Source: Morinoia aosen (lineage: Eukaryota > Arthropoda > Malacostraca > Amphipoda > Talitridae). From it: a DNA stretch of 64,000 nucleotides. Numbering within the stretch: the first letter of the stretch is position 1; each line of letters opens with the position of its first letter. The stretch is taken from NCBI GenBank assembly GCA_030386875.1, contig CM059559.1, positions 4,833,177-4,897,176 of the forward strand. The letters are read 5' to 3'. The translations under genes were made by a program, and so were the position numbers. Positions 36,401-44,918 of the stretch are shown here, one piece after another. The notes beneath the pieces are model-generated. The model was not told the DNA's origin and made no database searches. It worked only from the letters and a program-made list of their open reading frames with translations.

Positions 36401-39400
36401 CCGGAGGCGAGTTTAATTTTCCTGATAATATCTCTGCTAGAAGCGTTGCACATAATTTTAAGCAACAAATGAATTGGATGAAAGCTTATACATATATATG
36501 TATACATATTTTAGGAATTATATTTTAATATGTTCGAATTTTAAAATTGGAGACTGATTTTCTGTTACGTCTACATGTACAAGCAATTTTACGTAGCGTA
36601 TTCTGAAGTCAAATTCGTAGCCCCCATTTTTTTTTGTAAATCAGCCGTCGAATTTCAATATTCAACACTATGTAGATCGTTAAATTGAGGGAATTCTTCA
36701 TGATTTACAGTTCTAAGTTGACCTTTAACATATATTTGGCTTGAACTGAGAGCTGGATAATTTTTTATTTTCATCATAATCTCGTACATCAGACTTGCTT
36801 GAATGACTATATGCTACACTATTCACTAACGTCAAAAAAAGTTCGCCTCATAACCTGCCGCTTCTACTATGCAGCTTGAAAACTACTTCGATCGACTTTG
36901 TAGAAAAGAACGCCGCAATTCAAATGGGCGATCGAAGTTCCAAAACTTGAGCGGATGCGACAATGTAGAATACATTATCACTTGAAGAGCGTATCTGCTT
37001 AACTGAGAATGTTCTGGTCCCTGTCCTCGGTCCTTAAAGCTTTTCTCAAAAAATGAAACACACAGTACTTCATTTTTACATTCGCTATAATTTGGGAATC
37101 ATCTTTCATTGAAATAGTAGCGTTCTCTACTTAATCCTCGGTCAAAGAAGTTATAAAACTGCTTAGCTGAAGAAATCCAGCTGTTATAAATGTCTGCTTC
37201 TCACACCCAGATCCAGGCGCGGGTACACCGCTGTCTGGACGAGGTGGTGCCGAAGACACGCCTGCCCTCACTCGCAGACCGCAATCAGTAAGTCTACAAC
37301 ATTCATATCCATCAAAAGCAGTTGAAACAATCTAGAGAGGCACTGGAACCGATTTTTGCAATTCAATTTATGTTGAAAATGATTAAAAAAATAATTCAGA
37401 ACAGAAAAAAGTGGTGTGTAGTCTTTGCTCCAAATTTTAAGTACATTAGAAATGAATTTCAACCCGTGTTCAGGATCGAAATAAGCTATGTACCAGCAAG
37501 CCGCTATATATGTACTTCTTTCTCGAATGCTCTGATACGTGCTGTTCTAACTCGTACTCAGGCACTCATATACAGCACAGATGAGGGGAATTAATATGTG
37601 TGACAATCTCGTCTCTTAATCTTTAAATATTCTCAATATATGATATATATATTTGATAATTTACATACCCGTTCATGACCCATCGTTGCACTAGCGCTTT
37701 TCCGTCTTTTGCTATGAAAAAATTTCAGCCCTATTGGTTTCCATTAAGCGAAGAACATACGTTGGCTCATTCTCCTTCCCTGTATACGGGAATTTTTGAC
37801 AATTCCTACAGTTTAACTCAGCTATTACTGAAATTGAGGACTTTTTTAGTCACTTCACTACTGGACACTTCCCTGATTGTAACATAATTCAGGGCTGAAG
37901 ACAGCACATTCAAATCAACTACTTTTGTTGAGTGCATCAACATCTAAAAATCGTTGATTTCGATGTCTTTAACTCGCCATATTCTTTTTTCTTCAATTTT
38001 CACCAGCATTTCTGGATGTGGAAGTTATTTTTCCGAATTGTGAAAATGAAAACCTCAAGTGAAGGTTCCAGAGTGTGACAGTTTTGAACTTGCACCTACA
38101 TGCATCATTTCAAACCAGGCTCTCGTACGTGGATGCGATGGTGCTGGATGTGCTGAGGCTGAGCTCGCTGGCACCCATGGCGTTACCTCATCGGGCTACT
38201 GCTGACGTCAGCTTTGAGGGGTACACCATACCTAAGGTGCTTACACCATACCCGAGGTACTTGCGCCATACCCGAGGTACTTGCGTCATACCCAAGGTAC
38301 TTGCACCATACCCGAGGTACTTGCGCCACACCCAAGGTACTTGCGCCATACCGAAGGTACTTGCACCATACCCAAGGTACTTACACCATACCCAAGGTAC
38401 TGACACCATACCCAAGGAGCTAACACCCTACCCAAGGTGCTTACACCATACCTAAGGTACTTACACCATACCCAAGGTACTTGCGCCATACCCAAGGTAC
38501 TTGCACCATACCCAAGGTACTTATACCATACCCAAGGTTATTACACCACACCCAAGGTACTTATAACATACCCAAGGTACTTACACCATACCCAAGGTGC
38601 TTACACCACACCCAAGGTGCTTACACCATACCCACGGTAGTTACACCATACCCAATGTACTTACACCATACCCATGGTAACCACGGTACTTTCATTGGTA
38701 ATTACATCCTATTTTACGTAAAATTTAAAGTTCACCCAGAATATTTAGCTTAACTAGAAATTTACGAGTATTATAGGATGAGCCGCTCAATCTCAGCCAT
38801 TTCCCTCACAGGACACCCTCGTAGTTGCCTCTACGGAGGTGTGCCATCACGACCCTGCGTTTTGGGATCACCCTAACTCACTGCATCCAGAACATTTCCT
38901 TGACGAGCATGGAAACTTGAGCAGCAAGAAACAAGGATTCTTGCCCTTTTCTATTGGTGAGTGAGCTGCTAATGAGTTTGCCATATAGGGTTATCTCTTT
39001 CATCACGAAATGCTTTTTTTAATTTGCACCATTATTTATTGCGGAATAATTTCAAAACTGTTTCTCTATGATGATTTGTTGAAATACTGAAAATAATGTT
39101 GAATGAATTAGCGCATTACGGTTAATGTGAATATTAAACGCCAATAAAAGTTAAGGTTGCAGCCACCAGAGACGTGTATCTCGAATTTTAAGATTGTGAT
39201 TTCAAAAGATATTGCTGGAAGATTATGATTTCAAGAGATATTGCTGGGTACGTTAGACTCCTACATCACCAAGCAAACAACAACTTTGGTAGCGCTGACC
39301 GAGAGCGTGTTTCTGTTGTGGTTCGCGTGAGTTGAGGGTGATAAGACGCACCAAAAAATGATCTTTATTGATGCACGAGGTAAGTACGGAGGAGGGAAGG

Positions 39401-40608
39401 GAGCGCTCTCACGGGGCACCAGACATACAACCCAGGAACATCTCAGCAAAAGGATAGTGACTTTAGCAACCCGTTATTTACTGTCCACTCTTTGACTTAC
39501 CTTTACCGATAACAATGTTCAAACCAGACCCCTCGAATCTTAGCCCTCGACAACTATCCAGGAAATCAAGCCCTAATATCGTGGTTTCTCTCCGGCTGAG
39601 ATCTATCGTCCCCCTCAATACTTGAGAACTGAACGAGTCTATTACTTAAGTCTACCTTCCCGCCCTCTCGAATTTTTTCTCTCTGCCTCGCGACCGGACA
39701 CTAAAAGGCCGTTTAAACTAGGGCACATTTCGGCCGTGAGGCGCGACACGTGTATACGAGGCTCACCACTGAGGCTCATATATGTGTGTGTTTATGCGAA
39801 GTTCTCTATTCCCCATGGTAGTTACGAGGCTCTTGAGTGTCGCGCATTACGAATTCGATCAGAGCAACTAGGGAACTTCATATAAACATACACAAATGTG
39901 AGCCTCGCATACGCGTGGCGCGCCTCACGGCCGAAATGTCCCCTAGTGTAAACGGCCATTAAGTGACTCCTAATGTTCTCATCGTTATGAACAAGAAAAT
40001 AGGGAACACTACCGAGGGGGAGGGGGCGAGTGAGGAATGAGGCAACCTTGAGCAGCCACTCAGGCTTTGCCCGGTGCCGTGTCTAATCGCAAGGGTCGAA
40101 AAGGTCTCATCTTTGGTTCGTTCTCCAATAACCTTAGGATCGGCGATCCTGGCTCTAGTTTTGTGGAGGCCTCCGCTGCCAGTCCGAAGCTGAGGAGTGA
40201 GAGTGTGGCTCTTTCTTTATTAATTCGTCATAAAATCCTGTCCATCATCTGGCACTAGCGCATAAACGTATACCCAGTCAAGACCAAATGTTTCCACATC
40301 CATCAGACACGCCTCATTCGTATTAGATTCACCCAATTTAAGTCTCTTGTCTGCTTGCGACAGAGACAAAATAAAATACTTTTTATTCAATGTTGACTGC
40401 GTTGAAAATTTTTTTGTCGCCAGGACGTCGCCAGTGCTTGGGAGAATCGTTGGCTCGGATGGAGCTGTTCTTGTTCGTGGCTGCCATCTTGCAGCGGTTC
40501 TCAATCGCGCCACCAGAGGGGGTGACTCTCACGGCTGAGTTTGACCCTGCCCAGATACTCATGAACCTACCCAAGCCTTTCAAAGTCGTGCTCAAAAAAC
40601 GTGTGTGA
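27469..40608 (+). CDS. Cytochrome P450, CYP2-clan, copy B (complete)
   Basis: Complete P450 of 496 residues. Exons: 27469-27550, 29960-30059, 31988-32121, 32526-32747, 33100-33305, 34970-35087, 36303-36406, 37211-37287, 38119-38236, 38812-38956, 40424-40608 (TGA). The ATG at 27469 begins a hydrophobic signal anchor ([18 protein letters not shown]) followed by basic residues and the MPPG hinge. Later motifs: WLENR (C-helix), AGSDTISS (I-helix, with Ile in place of the second Thr seen in A and C), DVLR in the K-helix, PEHF, and [11 protein letters not shown] with the haem Cys near residue 440. Exon 5 has one codon more than in A and C. Intron 7 starts with GC, not GT. TTTTTAG at 27456-27462 just before the ATG looks like an acceptor, so a 5'UTR exon probably lies upstream. 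Tandem repeats or a hairpin lie close upstream of exons 2, 5, 6 and 7, and exon 9 runs into a 22-unit donor array. Reading frame intact throughout. Confidence 0.94.
28062..28147 (-). mobile_element. Palindromic MITE family 2, copy 4, intron 1 of gene B
   Basis: 86 bp, TA on each side (28060-28061, 28148-28149), outer arms identical to copy 3. Core in the opposite orientation to copy 3; the left arm has lost one inner block. Confidence 0.85.
28570..28860 (+). mobile_element. Possible tRNA-derived SINE, intron 1 of gene B
   Basis: Contains GAGGGTTCAAATCCGGGCG, a good RNA polymerase III B-box/T-loop match, with a TAGCC-type A-box candidate about 50 bp before it, and ends in GATTGGAAATAAAAAATCC. 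No tRNA cloverleaf can be completed, so SINE is preferred to tRNA gene. The left edge is approximate. Confidence 0.5.
29505..29908 (+). repeat. ~38-bp AT-rich minisatellite before exon 2 of gene B
   Basis: About 9-10 degenerate copies of a 38-bp unit made of TGATTTATG and TGTACATTGAT words. It ends about 50 bp before the exon 2 acceptor at 29959, so the intron's 3' functional region abuts it. Confidence 0.85.
30880..30960 (+). mobile_element. SINE-like 3' tail, intron 2 of gene B
   Basis: TTTTTAAAAACCTATGTT, CACCAACTTTATTGAAAATG; same family as 20300-20370. Confidence 0.4.
32974..33048 (+). other. 75-nt near-perfect hairpin, intron 4 of gene B
   Basis: GACATAG...CTATGTC closes a stem that continues through AGAGATGGAG pairing CTCCATCTCT and AAAGCCATG pairing CATGGCTTT, with a tiny loop (about 33 pairs, few bulges). 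It lies about 50 bp before exon 5. Size fits a microRNA precursor or a very small foldback MITE; sequence alone cannot decide. Confidence 0.65.
34293..34319 (+). other. Short perfect hairpin, intron 5 of gene B
   Basis: CGTCCAAGAT and ATCTTGGACG form a 10-12-bp stem with an AT loop. No U-run follows; role unknown. Confidence 0.5.
34598..34901 (+). repeat. 68-bp minisatellite before exon 6 of gene B
   Basis: Four full units and a partial one, period 68 bp (69 for the first), starting TACTTCCGAAATTTAACCAC at 34605, 34674, 34742, 34810 and 34878. Copies are nearly identical, so recent. It ends about 70 bp before the exon 6 acceptor. Confidence 0.93.
35552..35659 (+). mobile_element. Palindromic MITE family 2, copy 5, intron 6 of gene B
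   Basis: 108 bp, arms CCCAGTCCAACTTTTTCGC and AAAAAGTTAGACTGGG; core in the same orientation as copy 3; more diverged than copies 3 and 4. Confidence 0.85.
35776..36276 (+). repeat. ~82-bp minisatellite before exon 7 of gene B
   Basis: Six copies of an 82-bp unit with landmarks TTTTTCGAAAAGACTGTATC and TTAAAATCTCTGATTTTATG; the last pair carries a 7-bp insertion (GGCCC). The array stops about 25 bp before the exon 7 acceptor (36302), so it supplies that intron's 3' end. Confidence 0.92.
36407..36412 (+). other. Non-canonical GC 5' splice site, intron 7 of gene B
   Basis: Exon 7 of gene B ends CCGGAG and is followed by GCGAGT. At the homologous place gene A has CCGGAG|GTGAGT and gene C GAC|GTGGGT. 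Exon length (104 bp) and phase need the break here. GC-AG introns are a known minor class, and the remaining donor positions are a good match to U1, so it can probably splice. Confidence 0.75.
38221..38696 (+). repeat. 20-bp splice-donor minisatellite at exon 9 end, gene B
   Basis: About 22-23 units of the same 20-bp family as gene A, beginning at the donor 38236/38237 and repeating at 38257, 38277 and so on to 38677. One unit has GA instead of GT (38417) and the last two or three are degraded. The exon frame stays open to 38455, for about 11 units. A frame-preserving alternative donor occurs only every third unit (60 bp). Array length differs from gene A (13 units), as expected for minisatellite turnover. 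Confidence 0.97.
39707..39957 (+). mobile_element. Long-TIR MITE, intron 10 of gene B
   Basis: 251 bp with arms of about 100 bp: GGCCGTTTAAACTAGGGCAC on the left and the reverse complement of a near-identical arm on the right, sharing CATTTCGGCCGTGAGGCGCG. CpG-rich compared with its surroundings. Target duplication unclear. Confidence 0.85.
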
Positions 40609-40663
40609 GATGAGGAAATATGACCGTCTCACTTCTAGAATTAGACATGCAGTGGGTTTAGAG

Positions 40664-40835
40664 CAGTGTTTCTTAACCTGGGTTCGATCGAACCCCAAGG
40701 GTTCGGTGAGTCAGTTTAAGGGGTTCAGCGGTTTAATTCCTCCATTGGAAAACCGTATTTCATTTTTCCAACTAAGAAGGGTTCGAATGGAACTTGTAGG
40801 GTTCAGTACCTCCAACAAGGTTTAGAACCACTGCC
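40664..40835 (+). mobile_element. hAT-type MITE in gene B 3' flank
   Basis: 172 bp with ends CAGTGTTTCTTAACC and GGTTTAGAACCACTGCC, flanked by a perfect 8-bp duplication GTTTAGAG (40656-40663, 40836-40843). Begins 55 bp after the gene B stop codon and before the likely poly(A) signal. Confidence 0.9.
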
Positions 40836-40880
40836 GTTTAGAGCAACTTATTAAATTGCTGCAGTGGAAAGGAATTAGGA

Positions 40881-40886
40881 AATAAA
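40881..40886 (+). promoter_or_regulatory. Candidate poly(A) signal, gene B
   Basis: AATAAA about 270 bp after the gene B stop. If used, the mature 3'UTR contains the whole hAT-type MITE at 40664-40835. Confidence 0.45.
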
Positions 40887-41667
40887 ATACCAACTCTTAA
40901 AAGTTTGGTGTTTTCTGACCAATTAATCATGGTACGTTTCTGTTTTTTATTTTTACGGTTGATTTTCCATCAATGCCGGCAAAAACAAGAAATTTGCCGG
41001 TACGAAATAATTTCTAAATCGAAATGACAAATTCTTAAGTTTTAGGCTGAAATTTTCCAAATCTTTTTTATAAGAAATATGGCTGTAAGACAGGGAAACG
41101 CTGAAAGCCTCTTTAACAACTTGCAATAACGGTGTAACCAAAATGCTTTCAAACTTTTGCAAGAAAAATTCATTGCATTATTTACGGACTCAAGGAGACG
41201 ATTAAAAATGAATAAACCTACTCTGTTGCTGGAAAATGATCATATCGAGCCAGTAGAGTAAAATAAATATCAGAGCATTTCTCTCGAAAAGAATACATCC
41301 AAATCTGCACGTCAGTAAAAACACAAAATTTAATTAACAAAACCTTAGTATTTTCCATAGTTTAATAAATCATGTTCGACGGATATACTTCTTCGCTGAT
41401 CATTTAAACTTTAATATTTTAAGTTTCCTGACCATTGTAACTTAATCTATAGGAGGCCTCATCTTTAGAAAATATTAAAGGTATGTATAAACCTTGCCGT
41501 TCACAAAGGTAAATTTCAGGAAAGCGATTTCGGAGCCCGTTTATAGTAAGAAGCTCCGATGGACCTTGACACAAAAACTCTCTTTTGAAATTCAATATGC
41601 ATATTCTTCTTATTTGTCGTCCAAAATAATGCAAATATTAAAAAATTTATCCCATCCTCGTCAACCC

Positions 41668-42165
41668 CGACCAAACAAAGAGCATCATCAGAGAGAATAA
41701 CATTTTAGTGATGTACACTTTAACCCTTGTTAACCCGACCAAACAAAGAGCATCATCAGAGAGAATGATGTTTTGGTGATGTTCAGTTTAACCCTTGTTA
41801 ACCCGACCAAACAAAGAGCATCATCAGAGAGAATAACATTTTAGTGATGTACAGTTTAACCCTTGTTAACCCGACCAAACAAAGAGCATCATCAGAAAGA
41901 ATGATGTTTTGGTGATGTTCAGTTTAACCCTTGTTAACCCGACCAAACAACGAGCATCATCAGAGAGAATGATGTTTTAGTGATGTACAGTTTAACCCTT
42001 GTTAACGCGACCAAACAAAGAGCATCATCAGAGAGAATGATGTTTTGGTGATGTTCAGTTTAACCCTTGTTAACCCGACCAAACAAATAGCAGCATCAGA
42101 GAGAATAACAAATAAGTGATGTACAGTTCAACCCTTGTCAACTCGACCGAACATCGAGCCGAATC
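41668..42165 (+). repeat. 68-bp tandem array with alternating unit types
   Basis: Seven full units and a partial eighth at exact 68-bp spacing from 41668 (41736, 41804, 41872, 41940, 42008, 42076, 42144). Two unit variants alternate (AATAACATTTTAGTGATGTA versus AATGATGTTTTGGTGATGTT), i.e. a dimeric higher-order repeat; unit 5 is a hybrid. Confidence 0.93.
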
Positions 42166-42638
42166 AAAGACAACGATGAGCTAGAGAGCTACCGTTCATC
42201 AAGCATACAGCAAGAAACTGTCAATATCATGCAGGTGCCGTACACTGAAGCAAACCTCCCGAGCGTTAACAACTTCCAATCAGTGTAAAGAATCCCAAGT
42301 CGTTTGTCTAAGGACGACCTATATTAAGAAATGTTTAAAAGCCAATATGTTGGCATGTATCTCACGTGCCCTATTAAAAATTATAGGAGTGGCATCGGTG
42401 ATTCTTGGGAGCGCTCCCAAATATGCATGGTTGTTTCATCCATGCGTCTCCTATGAGGCAACTTCGAAGTGTCCACTTTATAGGCGCCCCTGCACCTCTG
42501 TCCCAACCGGTGGCCACGCATGGCTCAGCATGGAGCACTACCGTCGCGCTCCCAAGGCGCGACCAGTTTATCCTATTCACCATCGGAGAATCATGAGAGG
42601 CCCAGGATGGCCACCTCTTAATTTAATTTAAAAAAAAT

Positions 42639-43014
42639 GGCTGCGCACAGCTGATTTCCCATTAGTCACACTTTCAAACCGTCACACTGCTCAAACCGAT
42701 TATAACCAGTTTGCCCTTGAATTACCTTAGTTCTTGCGCGATTAATCAATTCATCATAAGCAAACACGGTTGATAGTACAATAAAAATGTACCAGAGTAT
42801 GTAAATTAAATACATTCCTACTAATGTGCAGAAAATTTCAAGGGTGCGTGTTCATTATTAAGCTGACATTAATGGAACATGTTTGTGACGTATAACTTAT
42901 GCTTGAAGTTTTTGCAACGCAATAACTAAGGTAATTAATGGGCAACTGGCTATATTTGGTTGAGAAGCGTCAACGGTTGAACGTGCAATATTGGGAAATC
43001 AGCTGTACGCAACC
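42639..43014 (+). mobile_element. Long-TIR MITE, B-C intergenic
   Basis: About 376 bp. Left arm GGCTGCGCACAGCTGATTTC and right arm reverse complement GGTTGCGTACAGCTGATTTC; the arms match over about 100 bp (both include ATTACCTTAGTT) with roughly 20% divergence. Older than most other MITEs here. No target duplication seen. Confidence 0.8.
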
Positions 43015-43189
43015 TCGGAGGCGAAAGCCTGCAGGGAACAATATAAATGTACCTTGAAAAGAATATAGCAACAATACCCTAGGGTCGTTTAAAGAATATA
43101 CTCGTAGCTATATACATAACAAAAAAAATAGAAAGGAAAATAAAATATCTTTACCTTGCCCGAGCTTAATTACACCGGCTATTCATATA

Positions 43190-43300
43190 CACACACTCCC
43201 CCACCTATCCCCACACACAAACCCTCCCCACACCCCCCTCCAACACACCTACTCCCACACCCACACACAAACCCCCCCCCCCTACACACACACAAATATG
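43190..43300 (+). repeat. C/A-rich simple repeat
   Basis: ACAC and CCCC runs with CCCCACAC words, immediately before the LTR element region. The proline/threonine-rich frame through it is low-complexity. Confidence 0.8.
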
Positions 43301-43611
43301 TATCTGAACAAATCTTCGATCACCTTCAAGAACGTCCTTCAATTCAAAGGTTGCTGAAGACTGACGAGGGAAAATTCAGGTTTGGTTTCCACATTTTGTT
43401 GTTTTTACATTGCTCACATTGAGGTTTTGCCTTCGCTACCAGCCCCACCACAACGATGAATCATCACAAATATCAATTGACCGAAGTGGTGGGGTGCTAG
43501 CAGTGGGGTCCTTGCTCCGTTCATGCTCTTGAAATAATGCCTCTACAGACCAGCATTCTACGTCTCTTCCATCTCTTGTTTCTTCTGACACCCTCACGTA
43601 CTATACACCCT

Positions 43612-44918
43612 TGTCATGGCCCTTCTCTAATTTTATCCCGCCGTTGTCACATCATTGTCACGTCCCTTCCGTCGAATGGCATTATTTTTTTCTTTGTTTC
43701 TCATCTCTTTTTTTCACATCTTTTAATTACTGCCGATGTTCTATGATCTTAGTTCCGTGACATTTACGAATGCATTATTTGTCGTGACATTAAGATTATT
43801 CGTCACAATTCTTCTATTTTCTAGTTATAAATTTCAAGGTAGCTGCCACCAATTCAGATTCTTCTGAATAAATATTTAATTCAATCTTCGGTAAGCGTTA
43901 AGAGCGGCTTAAGGCCATAAATTGATCGAGCATTTTAGCCGTGTTTCCTGGCTTTAAACATCATCATTTTCTTTCTAAATCATCTATTTCCTCTCCTCCT
44001 ATCTATCTGAAGGATATTGAAGAACACAAGGACATTAAAGAGATTCGCTATTGAACAAAAGAAATTATCAAGACATTAATCATCAAAACACGCAAACTAA
44101 TTGAACGTACGTGATTTACGCATTCGCACCTACTATACTTAGAAGCGTGAGGGGGAACTCAGATCGATGTAATATCAGAAAGGGACTTAACTGAGGGTTC
44201 GGAGATCTGGGTTGGCAGTCCGAGCGTCGTCTTGCCGGCACGCTGGAGCGGCAACCGCCATATTTGATCGGGAGTTGACAGACAAAGTTGACAGCTGGGG
44301 CTATGTTGCCACAAACTCGAAGTATAATTTATTCACAGATGAATGTCACTGGAGTCGTTTAAATAGCTTTTAAATAGATCGTATTATTATGAGAGGCAAG
44401 GCCCCCCCCGGCCCAACTGGGCCAAGGAAGGTGAGTATAATCTCGTGCGTGACTGCTCTCGGTGGTGATCTCGCCCAGACTGCTGCTCTCTCCCTCAGGC
44501 AACCCGCGTTCGGTTTTGCTCAAGATGCCAACTTTGAATAACGACCTCACAAGGTTACAAACATGAACGTAATATATCCCTGTTATCGAATAGAAAATAC
44601 ACCTCATTAACCTTACACTTATTACTATGTAAAAATCCCCATAAAACAATGTAAAACATCATGAATTAAAGCAAAGAAGACACTCGTTGAAGTCCTTGGC
44701 ATCTTCCCTTGGCGTGTCTGTTCGTTACGTGTTTCGGCAGCGTTCGATCGTTCCTGAAGAGTCGATTATTCTTGAATTTAACGTTGCAATGCTTTCTCGC
44801 AGAAATCAGACTTAATATTTGGTCTTTTAGAATCATTAAGGATTACGTTGTAGGCCAGACAGCGCTTCTCCAGATTCTTAGCGATGTTCCGTACACAGTT
44901 ATGCGGAGAAACACAACA
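43612..44918. repeat. Left LTR (1307 bp)
   Basis: Left member of the LTR pair described at 43612-49187. The internal sequence after it starts TCCCCCGTGGCC and shows no tRNA primer site that I recognise. Confidence 0.88.

Noticed and set aside
38188-38753. Several overlapping open frames on both strands in the gene B array
   Set aside because: By-product of a 20-bp unit with few stops; low-complexity translation and no start or splice support.
43156-43422. Proline/threonine-rich small protein
   Set aside because: Translation of the C/A simple repeat with no conserved neighbour.
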